A stretch of DNA of 64,000 bases from Candidatus Dactylopiibacterium sp. Lineage in GTDB: Bacteria; Pseudomonadota; Gammaproteobacteria; Burkholderiales; Rhodocyclaceae. The notes under the pieces are model-generated. The model was not told where the DNA came from. It made no database searches and worked only from the letters and a program-made list of their open reading frames with translations. Of this stretch, positions 55,698-63,863 are shown one piece after another; position 1 is the first letter of the stretch, and the number at the start of each line of letters is the position of its first letter. Location of the stretch: assembly GCA_031119555.1 (NCBI GenBank), contig JAVHXQ010000006.1, forward strand, positions 1 through 64,000, given 5' to 3'. Both the position numbers and the translations under genes were made by a program.

Positions 55698-56899
55698 TGG
55701 CCGTCCTCCACTTTCGACAGCAGCAGGCTGGCGTTGCTGCCGCCGAAGCCGAACGAATTGCTGAGGGTGTGGCGCAGGCCGGGCATGTCTGCGTTCTCGA
55801 TGAGGTAGTGGCTGGCGAGGCGGGGATCGACCTCGCGGGTGTTGGCGCCTCCGGGCGCGAAGCCGTGGGTGAGCGCGAGCGCGCAGACGATGGCTTCGAC
55901 GCCACCGGCCGCGCCCAGCGTGTGCCCGGTGTGACCCTTGGTGGAGCTGCACGCGGTGGCCGTGCCGAACAGCGCGGAGACGCCCTTGTCCTCGGCGGCG
56001 TCGTTGCTGGGCGTGGCGGTGCCGTGCAGGTTGATGTAGCCGATGTCGGCGGGCACGAGCCCGGCCATGTCGAGCGCGGCCTGCATGGCGTGGCGCGCGC
56101 CCAGGCCCTCGGGGTGCGGGGAGGACATGTGGTGGGCATCGCTCGACTCGCCAATGCCGCGCATCACGATGTCGCCCGCGCGCGCATCGTCGGCGCGCTC
56201 GACGAGGATGAACGCGCCGGCCTCGCCGATCGAGATGCCGTCGCGTTGCGCGTCGAAGGGCCGGCACGGCGCGTGCGAGACGAGCTGCAGCGAGTTGAAG
56301 CCATACAGCGTGGTGAGGCACAGCGAGTCGACGCCGCCGACGATGGCGGCATCGATGAGACCGGTGGCGATCATGCGCTGCGCGTCGGCGAAGACCTTGG
56401 CGCTCGAGGAGCAGGCCGTGGAGACGACCCAGGCCGGCCCGCGCAGATCGAAATAGGTGCGGACGAAATCGCCCACCGAGTAGGTGTTGTGCGTGCGCCG
56501 GTAGTCGTGCGTGGCCCACAGGCCCTGGGCGGGCGTGCGTTCGTGCTCGCGGAAGGCGATCTCGCTCGACAGGATGCCCGAGGTGCTGGTGCCCAGGAAG
56601 ACGCCCACGCGCGTGGCGCCATGGCGCGCGATGGCGGCGCGGACGGCGGCGGCGAAGCCGTCGCATTCCAGCGTCATCTGGGCGAGGCGGTTGTTGCGAC
56701 AGTCGAAGCGGGCGAGGTCGTCACGCAGCGCGAAGCTGTCCAGCCCGTCCACTTCGCCGATGCAGGTATCGAGCGCAACGGTTTCCCAGGGTTTGCGGAC
56801 GAGGCCGCTGCGCTGTTCGCGCAGGGCGGCGAGGGTGGCGTCGAGGCCGGCGCCGAGCGCGCTGACGACGGTGTAGGCAGAGAGTCTGAGGGCGAGCAC
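55694..56899 (-). CDS. Beta-ketoacyl-ACP synthase of the aryl-polyene locus (second)
   Basis: This 401-residue condensing enzyme has Cys163 in VVSTACSSSAKVFADAQ, NLHGTATPSND and KGHTGHTLGAAGGVEA, and ends SNSFGFGGSNASLLL. It is likely the elongating partner of the chain-length factor just downstream. I chose the GTG at 56899 (VLALRLSAYTVVSALGAG) as start by family length; the frame opens at a TTG (56914) without a ribosome site. It begins the minus arm, whose genes all overlap by 4 bases. Confidence 0.92.
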   Translation of the reverse strand: MLALRLSAYTVVSALGAGLDATLAALREQRSGLVRKPWETVALDTCIGEVDGLDSFALRDDLARFDCRNNRLAQMTLECDGFAAAVRAAIARHGATRVGVFLGTSTSGILSSEIAFREHERTPAQGLWATHDYRRTHNTYSVGDFVRTYFDLRGPAWVVSTACSSSAKVFADAQRMIATGLIDAAIVGGVDSLCLTTLYGFNSLQLVSHAPCRPFDAQRDGISIGEAGAFILVERADDARAGDIVMRGIGESSDAHHMSSPHPEGLGARHAMQAALDMAGLVPADIGYINLHGTATPSNDAAEDKGVSALFGTATACSSTKGHTGHTLGAAGGVEAIVCALALTHGFAPGGANTREVDPRLASHYLIENADMPGLRHTLSNSFGFGGSNASLLLSKVEDGQ

Positions 56900-56924
56900 T
56901 GCGGATCCGCGCAAAAAGGCTGAA

Positions 56925-56935
56925 GGCCGATTCTA
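56925..56935 (-). promoter_or_regulatory. -10 element TAGAATCGGCC of the pigment minus-arm
   Basis: On the minus strand TAGAAT then CGGCC stands 26 bases before the ketosynthase start. The eleven bases are identical to those at 46160-46170 before the other arm. A CGAAAGC/GCTTTCG hairpin lies just upstream. Confidence 0.5.
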
Positions 56936-56968
56936 CCCGAGCGAAAGCCCGCTTTCGGCGGCCATCCG

Positions 56969-56991
56969 GCCGGTTCCGGGCGGGAACCGGC
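56969..56991 (-). terminator. Stem-loop after the SlyB-like gene
   Basis: GCCGGTTCC/GGAACCGGC makes a 9-base perfect stem with a 5-base loop, about 80 bases downstream of the SlyB-like stop. It has no T-run in that direction, so it may be a weak or Rho-assisted terminator. Confidence 0.4.
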
Positions 56992-57067
56992 TTTCTGCGG
57001 TGCGGGCGTGGCGGATCTGCCGCACCCGGCGCGGCGCCGGTCGCGCCGCCGCCGCTGCGGCAGCCGC

Positions 57068-57535
57068 TTACAGCGCCGGAGAAACGCGCGTCTTGCCCGC
57101 GCTGCTGAGCACGCGCACGCGTTCGCCCGCCACGAAGCGGTCTTGGGCGCCGATCTCCTGCACCACCACCAGCGACTCGCCGGAGTTCAGGCGCACGGTG
57201 AGTTCCCACGCATCTTCGCGCGTGATGCCTTCCTCGGTGGCCGCGCCGGCCACGCCGCCGACGACCGCGCCGAGCACGGCGCCCACGATGGCGCCACGGC
57301 CCTGGCCCACGCCGGAGCCGGCGACGCCGCCGAGCACCGCGCCGGTGCCGGTGCCGATGTTGGTCTTGGTGCCTTCGAGGCGGACCTTGCGCACTTCGAG
57401 CAGGGTGCCTTCACGGAAGGTGATCGGGCGCTGCGCTTCGCTGCGCGAGTAGGTGTCGCCGGCCAGGCGGCTTGCGCAACCCGTCGAGAGCAGCGTGATG
57501 CCGGCCAGGGCGGTGACGAGGACGAATGATTTCAT
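57068..57535 (-). CDS. slyB: SlyB-like glycine-zipper outer-membrane lipoprotein
   Basis: This 155-residue lipoprotein has a lipobox (ITLLSTGCAS), then GTKTNIGTGTGAVLGGVAGSGVGQGRGAIVGAVLGAVVGGVAGAATEE, the glycine zipper 2TM domain (about 55-105). A beta-rich C-terminal domain binds the lipid-facing surface (TREDAWELTVRLNSGESLVVVQE). SlyB-type proteins stabilise the outer membrane under stress. It starts 18 bases downstream of the PfkB gene, so it may be cotranscribed. Confidence 0.88.
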   Translation of the reverse strand: MKSFVLVTALAGITLLSTGCASRLAGDTYSRSEAQRPITFREGTLLEVRKVRLEGTKTNIGTGTGAVLGGVAGSGVGQGRGAIVGAVLGAVVGGVAGAATEEGITREDAWELTVRLNSGESLVVVQEIGAQDRFVAGERVRVLSSAGKTRVSPAL

Positions 57536-57553
57536 GGTGTGACTCCTTGTGAC

Positions 57554-58489
57554 TTACCAGGGGCGTTCGCCGTAGACCGCCGCGTAGCGGGCCGCGATGT
57601 CGCCCAGGGTGGGGGTGTAGGTCTGTGCGCCGCGATGCTCGATCTTGATCGAACCCATGGTGGCGGCCAGACGCACGGCTCTTTCCAGCGACCAGCCCTG
57701 CGAGAGACCGTAGAGCAGGCCGCCCCGGAAGGCGTCGCCGCAACCGGTGGGGTCGGCAACGATGCGGGCCGGCGCGCACGGTACGTGGAGGACGCGCCCT
57801 TCCGTGTGGATGTCGGCGCCCTCGCCACCGAGTGTGACGATCAGGGCCTTCAAACGTTCCGCGAGCGCGCTCATGGAAAGCCCGGTCTTGTCGCAGATCA
57901 GGCGCGCTTCGTAATCGTTGACGGTGCAGTAGTCGGCCAGGTCGATGCATTCGAGCAGGTCTTCGCCCGAGAGGATGGGCAGGCCCTGGCCCGGATCGAA
58001 CACGAAGGGGATGCCGGCGGCCGCGAAACCGCGCGCGTGCTGCAGCATGCCTTCGAGGCCGTCGGGGGCGACGATGCCGAGCGTGACGCCGCGTGCGTCG
58101 CGCACGTGGTTCTGATGCGAGCGCATCATCGCGCCGGGGTGGAAGGCGGTGATCTGGTTGTCGTCCAGATCGGTGGTGATGAAGGCTTGCGCCGTGAAGC
58201 TCTCCTCGAGCTGCAGGATGTGGCGCGTGCTGATGCCCAGGTCGCGCAGGCGGCGCAGGTAGGGGGCGGCGTCCTGGCCCATCGCGGCCATGATCTCGGG
58301 TTCGCCGCCCAGCATCTTGAGGGCGTAGGCGATGTTGCCGGCACAGCCGCCGAACTCGCGCCGCATTTCGGGCACGAGGAAGGATACGTTGAGGATGTGA
58401 ATCTGCTCCGGCAGGATGTGTTCCTTGAACCGGGAGGGGAACACCATGATGGTGTCGTAGGCCATCGAACCGCAGATCAGGACGGACAT
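57554..58489 (-). CDS. PfkB family carbohydrate/nucleoside kinase
   Basis: This 311-residue ribokinase-fold protein has the N-terminal GGCAGNIAYALKMLGG motif and the C-terminal ADPTGCGDAFRGGLLYGL anion hole with catalytic Asp. In between are VTLGGEGADIHTEG and FDPGQGLPILSGEDL. It resembles proteobacterial adenosine-kinase-like PfkB proteins; the substrate cannot be set from sequence. It has a full-length open frame. The SlyB-like gene follows by 18 bases. Confidence 0.88.
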   Translation of the reverse strand: MSVLICGSMAYDTIMVFPSRFKEHILPEQIHILNVSFLVPEMRREFGGCAGNIAYALKMLGGEPEIMAAMGQDAAPYLRRLRDLGISTRHILQLEESFTAQAFITTDLDDNQITAFHPGAMMRSHQNHVRDARGVTLGIVAPDGLEGMLQHARGFAAAGIPFVFDPGQGLPILSGEDLLECIDLADYCTVNDYEARLICDKTGLSMSALAERLKALIVTLGGEGADIHTEGRVLHVPCAPARIVADPTGCGDAFRGGLLYGLSQGWSLERAVRLAATMGSIKIEHRGAQTYTPTLGDIAARYAAVYGERPW

Positions 58490-58578
58490 GTTCGTTCTTC
58501 GCGCGAGTGGGGGGAAAGCGCGATTGTAACGAATGCCTCGCCCCTGGGCGCGGGCGGAGACTGGCGGAGTGTGTCGGT

Positions 58579-59799
58579 TCAGTCGGCGCCGGAAGCGAAG
58601 GCCGGCGTGCCCCCGGTCTGCAGCAGGCGCGCGTCCAGGGTCTGGCGTTGCAGCGCCACGAGGCGTTCGACGATGGCCGCCCAGCTCATGTGCTGCACGC
58701 TGGCGCGCGCGGCCTCGCGCATCGCGGCGAGCGGCATCTGCGCCAGGCGTTGCGCGGCGGCAATGAACGCCTGCTCGTCGGCATAGGGCGCGAGCAGGCC
58801 GTTGTGCCCCTCGCGCAGCAGCTCGGCCGCCGCGGCATGCGCGAAGGCCAGTACCGGCAGGCCGCTGGCGAGCGCTTCGCTGATGACATTGCCGAAGGTC
58901 TCGGTCGTGCTGGGAAACAGGAAGCAGTCGGCCGAGGCGTAGTGCGCGGCGAGGTCTTCGCCGCTGCGCATGCCGGCGAACACGTGTTCGGGAAACTGCT
59001 GCTGCAGCGCGGCCCGCGCGGGGCCGTCGCCGACGATCACGAGGCGCGCGTCGGGGCGTTGCTGGCGCAGGGCTTCAAAGGCGCGGATGCCCAGTTCGAG
59101 GTTCTTCTCCGGCGCGACGCGGCTCACGATCGCGCAGACCAGCGTGCCGGGGGCGGCACCCCAGGCCTCGCGCAGCGCCGTGGAGCGGCGCTCGGGCGAG
59201 AACAGGGCGGTATCGACGCCGCGCGCGAGCACGTCCACGCGCGCATGGCCACTGGCGGTCAGCTCCGCGCGCAGGCTCGCGGTGGGCACGAGGCACAGGT
59301 CGCCCTTGTTGTGGAAGCGTCGCAGCCAGGCGGCGAGCGGCTGCCTGAGCCAGCCCACGCCGTAGTAGCGCGTGTAGCTGTGGAAGTTGGTGTGGAATTC
59401 GGTGATGACCGGGATGCGCAGCTTGCGTGCCGCGCCCAGGGCCGACCAGCCCAGCGGGCCTTCGGTCACGACCTGCACGATGTCGGGGCGCTCGCGCGAC
59501 CACGCGCGCACGAGGGCCAGGCGTGCGGGCAGGCCCATCTTGAGGTGGTTGTAGCGGGGGATCGGGATGCCGGCGGCGAGCATCTCGTCGAATCCCGCCG
59601 TCGGCGCGGGCTGGTCCTCGGCGTGCTGGCGCGGGCGCACGAGGCGGACTTCATGCCCCAGGCGCAGCAGGCCGTCGACGATGCGGCCGGTGGTCATGGC
59701 CACGCCGTTGATTTCGGGCGGGTAGGTTTCGGTGACGATCGCGATGCGCAGCTGGCGCTGGCCGTGCGTCAGCGTCTGCAGATCGAGGCGGGCTTCCAT
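58579..59799 (-). CDS. Glycosyltransferase family 4 (mannosyltransferase-like)
   Basis: This 406-residue GT-B enzyme has the N-terminal IAIVTETYPPEINGVAMTTGRIVDGLLRLGHEVRLVRPRQ, the acceptor region ITEFHTNFHSYTRYYG, GVDTALFSPERR, VSRVAPEKNLELGIRAF and the donor site DCFLFPSTTETFGNVISEALASGLPVLAF. It is close to GDP-mannose-dependent mannosyltransferases that glycosylate diacylglycerol or lipids. GGGAGAG precedes the start at 59799. It is 103 bases downstream of dgkA and could belong with it in membrane-lipid work. Confidence 0.9.
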   Translation of the reverse strand: MEARLDLQTLTHGQRQLRIAIVTETYPPEINGVAMTTGRIVDGLLRLGHEVRLVRPRQHAEDQPAPTAGFDEMLAAGIPIPRYNHLKMGLPARLALVRAWSRERPDIVQVVTEGPLGWSALGAARKLRIPVITEFHTNFHSYTRYYGVGWLRQPLAAWLRRFHNKGDLCLVPTASLRAELTASGHARVDVLARGVDTALFSPERRSTALREAWGAAPGTLVCAIVSRVAPEKNLELGIRAFEALRQQRPDARLVIVGDGPARAALQQQFPEHVFAGMRSGEDLAAHYASADCFLFPSTTETFGNVISEALASGLPVLAFAHAAAAELLREGHNGLLAPYADEQAFIAAAQRLAQMPLAAMREAARASVQHMSWAAIVERLVALQRQTLDARLLQTGGTPAFASGAD

Positions 59800-59902
59800 C
59801 GGGCGCTCTCCCCTGTGCGCCGGCGCCGGGCTGGCGCGGGCTGCGCGCAGATGATCGGCCCCGCGCGCTGCAGGCGCGTGACACGCGCGTGACACGCAGG
59901 TG

Positions 59903-60271
59903 TCAGCCGAACAGCACCAGCAGCCACACCACGGCCAGATTCACGAGCGTGACGAGCACCGCGGCGCTGCCGATGTCCTTGGCGCGCTTGGCCAGCGCGT
60001 GGCGTTCGAGCGAAACGCGGTCCACGACCGCTTCCACGGCCGAGTTGAGCAGTTCCACGATCAGCACCAGCAGCACGCAGGCGATCAGCAGCGCGCGTTC
60101 CAGCCCCGTGTCGCCGAGCACGACGGCGAGCGGGATCATCACCAGCGCGAGCAGCACCTCCTGCCGGAAGGCGTCTTCCAGGCGGTAGGCCGCGCCCAGG
60201 CCGGCAAGCGAATAGTGGAAGGCATTCCAGATGCGGCTGAGGCCGGTCTTGCCTTTGAAGGGGCTTTCCAT
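59903..60271 (-). CDS. dgkA: Diacylglycerol kinase
   Basis: This 122-residue inner-membrane kinase recycles diacylglycerol to phosphatidic acid. It has three helices and the DgkA signature ELLNSAVEAVVDRVSLERHALAKRAKDIGSAAV, with the catalytic Glu, plus AFRQEVLLALV. The start at 60271 (MESPFKGKTGLSRIWNAFHYS) gives the exact family length; an in-frame ATG at 60310 has no ribosome site. Confidence 0.95.
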   Translation of the reverse strand: MESPFKGKTGLSRIWNAFHYSLAGLGAAYRLEDAFRQEVLLALVMIPLAVVLGDTGLERALLIACVLLVLIVELLNSAVEAVVDRVSLERHALAKRAKDIGSAAVLVTLVNLAVVWLLVLFG

Positions 60272-60486
60272 CGGGCGGCGTTCTCCATGCGGGGCGTGCC
60301 AGCGTGACATCGTGTTGTTGCAGGACGCTTACGATGCGCGGCGCGCTAGAATGCCGCACCCGTTCGCCGGCAGCAAACAGGCGCTTTGCCGGTGGGCGGA
60401 CGGAACTGGCCTCCTGCCGCAGCTTGGGCGAACATGGCGCCCCGGATGGCATGCCCGCATTCGGCTCGCCTGCCCGGCGTCCGTGC

Positions 60487-60513
60487 GAGGAGCAATTCGT
60501 GATCGTCCGATGA
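60487..60513 (+). promoter_or_regulatory. Four-codon upstream ORF with a strong ribosome site
   Basis: GAGGAG (60487-60492) lies 6 bases before GTG-ATC-GTC-CGA-TGA (60499-60513), which ends 7 bases before the CgeB-like start at 60521. The next gene has no ribosome site of its own. Terminating ribosomes may reinitiate there; this is inference. Confidence 0.35.
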
Positions 60514-60520
60514 TATTTCC

Positions 60521-61504
60521 ATGACCCGCTTTCTGCTCGCCACACCGACCCAGCCCCGCCGGACCAAGAATGGCCTGAACCTCGGAGAGGCGCTCAAGGC
60601 GCTGGGACACGAAGTCCATTACTTCGACTACGACAAGCTGCCCTGGTGGCTGGAGGTCACGCCCAAGCCGCTGCGCACGCGGGCGCTCGAGCGCAACGCC
60701 CGGGAATGGCTCAACGAAAGCCTTCTGCAGAAAGTGGCGGACATCCGCCCGGACGTGTTCATGACGGTCAAGGGCGTCCAGTTCTTCCGCGAGACGATCG
60801 TGCGCATCGGCGACACCGGCGTGCAGACGGCGGGGTACTGGATCGACGATCCGCTCGACAATAAGCGCTCCATGCTCAACGCGGGCGCGTTCCATCTCTA
60901 CCTGACCAACGACAAGGGCAGCGTGCCGACCTACCGCGGGCAGGGCATCGGCAACGCGCACTACTTTCCCTCCGCCGTCGATGAGGCCATGTTCGTGCCC
61001 TCGCCCGGCCCGGAAGAAAACCGCATCAGCTTCGTCGGCACGCTCTCCAGGCGCAGGCTGGAGGTGGCCCGCCAGATCCTCGATCTGGACGTGCGCTTCT
61101 ACGGCCCCGGCTGGAACAAGAATTCCGGCCTGCCCGCGGCCTGTACGCGTGGCGAGGTCTTTGGCGAGCAGCTCGTGCGCGTCTTCAGCCGCAGCGCGAT
61201 CAATCTCAACGTCCACAACTGGTTCGGCCGGGGCGGCGCCATGAACCTGCGCCTCTTCGAAGTGCCGGCGGCCGGCGGCTTCCTGCTGACCGATTGGGTC
61301 GAAGAGATTGATGAGCACTTCGTCGACGGGCAGCATGTGGTGTGCTGGCGCAGCGTCGAGGAACTCAGCGACAAGGCGGCCTGGTACCTCGGGCACGACA
61401 CCGAACGCCAGCGCATCGCCCGGGCGGGCCACGAGCATGTGCTCAGACACCATACCTACAAGCGCCGGGCGCAGGATCTCGTCGAGCTCCTGAAGCACGC
61501 CTGA
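60521..61504 (+). CDS. CgeB-like glycosyltransferase
   Basis: This 327-residue protein matches CgeB/DUF3880-type glycosyltransferases: LLATPTQPRRTKNGLNLGEALKALGHEVHYFDYDKL, IRPDVFMTVKG, AGYWIDDPLDNK, HLYLTNDKGSV, YFPSAVDEAMFVP and the GT4-like NLRLFEVPAAGGFLLTDW. Such enzymes decorate cell-surface polysaccharides. It is 18 bases before the ligase-heptosyltransferase fusion, with which it probably works on LPS or capsule. The start lacks a good ribosome site. Confidence 0.86.
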   Translation: MTRFLLATPTQPRRTKNGLNLGEALKALGHEVHYFDYDKLPWWLEVTPKPLRTRALERNAREWLNESLLQKVADIRPDVFMTVKGVQFFRETIVRIGDTGVQTAGYWIDDPLDNKRSMLNAGAFHLYLTNDKGSVPTYRGQGIGNAHYFPSAVDEAMFVPSPGPEENRISFVGTLSRRRLEVARQILDLDVRFYGPGWNKNSGLPAACTRGEVFGEQLVRVFSRSAINLNVHNWFGRGGAMNLRLFEVPAAGGFLLTDWVEEIDEHFVDGQHVVCWRSVEELSDKAAWYLGHDTERQRIARAGHEHVLRHHTYKRRAQDLVELLKHA

Positions 61505-61522
61505 CCGCGGAGAACCCCCAGC

Positions 61523-63820
61523 GTGCAGATTTCCGATTCCAGCGTCCGGCCGGCGCGTTTCCTCGCGTTCGCGCTGGCGGTGTTCATCTTCGCGTGCCAC
61601 TTCGCCCACATGAAGGGGCTGCAGTGGACCGGCCTCGTGCTCGCGCTGGGCGGCCTCGCCTGGCTGGCGCTGCGCGCCGGGTGCGCGCCGTGGGCGGATT
61701 TTCCCCGCCCGGTCGTGCTCAGCGGCCTCGCGTGGCTCGCCTGGGCCGCGCTCACCCTTGCGTGGTCGGCCGCGCGCGCGAGCACGCTGGAACTCGTCGC
61801 GACGGATGTGCTGCTGCCCTGGCTGGGCCTGCTGTGCGCCTACGTCGTGGGGCGCGGCGGGCTGACCGCGAGACTTCCCGTCCATGCCTGGGCCGTGGCC
61901 ACGGTCGGGCTGGCCGCCATCACGGCGGTGGCGCTGAGTCTGGATGGTCATGCCTGGCTCGCCTCCGGCGACGCCAACCAGGCCGTCGGCGGCGCGCTCA
62001 TGCAGTTCTATCCCGGCCCGGGTCTGCAGACCACCTTCGTGGTGCTGGGCGTGCCGCTGCTGCTCGCGGGGCGCGCGGCGGGCTGGTTCCCGCGTCCGCT
62101 GGCGTTGCTGCTCGCGGCGCTGCTGGTGTTCTGTGCCTTTGCCACGGCGAACCGCATGGTCGTGATCACGCTGGGCGTGATCGGCCTGCTCGTGCTGACC
62201 TGCCGCGCGCTGCGGGCGTGGCGGACGGGGGCCGGCAGGCGCGCGCTCGTAAAGCCGCTCGCCATGATGGCGGGGGTGCTGGTGCTGATCGTGGCGGGGG
62301 TGGTCGTCACCACCGTGCAGCGCGGTGCCGGCGACGAGGCGCAACCCGCGCCCGAGGTGGTGGCGGGCGCCTTCGGCAAGGACGAGCGCCTCACGATGTG
62401 GCGCTACTGGGCCGACGTGGCCCTGCAGCGGCCCGTGTTCGGCCATGGCTACGGCAAGCCCGCGGCGGTGGCGTCGCACGACCGCACGCACCCGCTCTTC
62501 GCCAGCATCAGGCAGCCCGAGATCACGCATCCGCACAACCTGCTGCTGAGCCTGTGGGTGCAGACCGGCGTGATCGGCGTGGCGCTGTTCGCGCTGTTCT
62601 TCGCGTGCCTGTTCCGTGAAGGCTGGCGCGCGCAGCGGCGCTGCCCCGACGGCGGCGTGGGCCTCGCGCTGATGATCCTGCCCGTGGCCTTCCTGTCCAA
62701 GAACCTCACCGACGATTTCTTCGACCGCATCGTCTGCAATCTCGTCTTCATCTATGCCGGGCTGCTGCTCGGCCTCGCCGCCTGGCAGGCGCGCGGCCGC
62801 GGCGTGGCGCAGGCCGGTGCCGGGGCATCGAGCGCGCTGCGCATCCTCATCCTTCGTCGCGACAACATCGGTGATCTCGTCGTCACGCTGCCCATGATCC
62901 GGCGCCTGCGCGAGCATTTTCCGCACGCCTGGATCGGTGCCCTGGTCACGCGCTACAACGCCGAAGTCCTGCACGGCAGCCCGGACCTGGACGCGGTGTA
63001 TCACTACACCAAGGCCAAGCATCTGGCGGCGGGCGAAAGCGCGCCGGCCGCCATGCGCGCGCGCCTGGCCCTGCTATGGACGCTGCGGCGCCAGCGCATC
63101 GACGTGGTGCTGCTGCCCGTCGGCGGCGCGCAGGCGAGTGCGCGGCGGATGTGCTGGCTGATCGGCGCGAAGCGCGTCGTCACGCGCGACGAAGCGGGCC
63201 TGCCCGAGCCGTCCGGGCCGCACGAGGCCCAGCGCACGGCCCGCGTGCTGGCCGCGCTGGGCGTGCCGGAGAGCGATCTGCCCGCCGCGCGCATCGTGCC
63301 GCAGGCCGGGCTGCTGGCGGCGGCGCGCGCCACGCTCGGCACGGGCCCGGTGCTGGGGCTGCACATCAGCTCGCGCAAACCTTCGCAACGCTGGCCGGCG
63401 GAGCGTTTCGTCGCGCTCGTGCAGCGCCTGCACGCGGCGGACCCGGCCCTGCGCTTCGCGCTGTTCTGGGCGCCCGGCGCGTCCGACAATCCGCTGCATC
63501 CGGGGGATGACGCCAAGGCCGCGCAGATCCTGGCGGCCTGCGCGGGTGTGCCGCTGGTGGCGATGCCCACGGATTCGCTCGCGAGCCTGATCGCGGGGCT
63601 GGCGGCCTGTTCGCGCGTGCTGTGTTCCGATGGTGGCCACATGCATCTGGCTGCCGCGCTGGGCAAGCCGCTCGTGAGCCTGTTCGGCAAGTCGGAGGCG
63701 GCGCGCTGGCACCCCTGGGGCGTGCCTTACCGGCTGCTGCAGCCGGCGTCGCAGGACGTGACGGACGTTTCCGTCGACGAGGTGATGGCGGCGCTTGCGG
63801 AGCTGCCCGGGCGGTCCTGA
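61523..63820 (+). CDS. O-antigen ligase - heptosyltransferase fusion protein
   Basis: This 765-residue protein has two parts. Residues about 1-425 hold some ten membrane helices and the Wzy_C/O-antigen-ligase hallmark: GKDERLTMWRYWADVALQRPVFGHGYGKPA followed by EITHPHNLLLSLWVQTGVIG. Residues about 435-765 form a GT9 heptosyltransferase: LRILILRRDNIGDLVVTLPMIRRLREHFP, LGLHISSRKPSQRWPAERFVALVQRL, RVLCSDGGHMHLAAALGKPLVSLFG. A heptosyltransferase makes LPS core and a ligase joins O-antigen to it, so fusion would put successive steps in one protein. The frame is continuous with no stop. The start is GTG (61523) behind GGAGA. Confidence 0.88.
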   Translation: MQISDSSVRPARFLAFALAVFIFACHFAHMKGLQWTGLVLALGGLAWLALRAGCAPWADFPRPVVLSGLAWLAWAALTLAWSAARASTLELVATDVLLPWLGLLCAYVVGRGGLTARLPVHAWAVATVGLAAITAVALSLDGHAWLASGDANQAVGGALMQFYPGPGLQTTFVVLGVPLLLAGRAAGWFPRPLALLLAALLVFCAFATANRMVVITLGVIGLLVLTCRALRAWRTGAGRRALVKPLAMMAGVLVLIVAGVVVTTVQRGAGDEAQPAPEVVAGAFGKDERLTMWRYWADVALQRPVFGHGYGKPAAVASHDRTHPLFASIRQPEITHPHNLLLSLWVQTGVIGVALFALFFACLFREGWRAQRRCPDGGVGLALMILPVAFLSKNLTDDFFDRIVCNLVFIYAGLLLGLAAWQARGRGVAQAGAGASSALRILILRRDNIGDLVVTLPMIRRLREHFPHAWIGALVTRYNAEVLHGSPDLDAVYHYTKAKHLAAGESAPAAMRARLALLWTLRRQRIDVVLLPVGGAQASARRMCWLIGAKRVVTRDEAGLPEPSGPHEAQRTARVLAALGVPESDLPAARIVPQAGLLAAARATLGTGPVLGLHISSRKPSQRWPAERFVALVQRLHAADPALRFALFWAPGASDNPLHPGDDAKAAQILAACAGVPLVAMPTDSLASLIAGLAACSRVLCSDGGHMHLAAALGKPLVSLFGKSEAARWHPWGVPYRLLQPASQDVTDVSVDEVMAALAELPGRS

Positions 63821-63863
63821 CGCCGCCGCGGGCGCCGGGGGCGCGTCGGCCTCCGGTGTGGTT

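Noticed and set aside
53706-56666. Long frames on other strands and frames across the pigment minus-arm
   Set aside because: The four overlapping minus-strand genes account for the region with clear catalytic motifs. The alternatives are Arg/Ala-rich shadow translations.
60347-60352. TAGAAT as a definite promoter of the CgeB-like gene
   Set aside because: No -35 at a workable distance and a leader of about 160 bases. It is possible but too weak to list as a feature.
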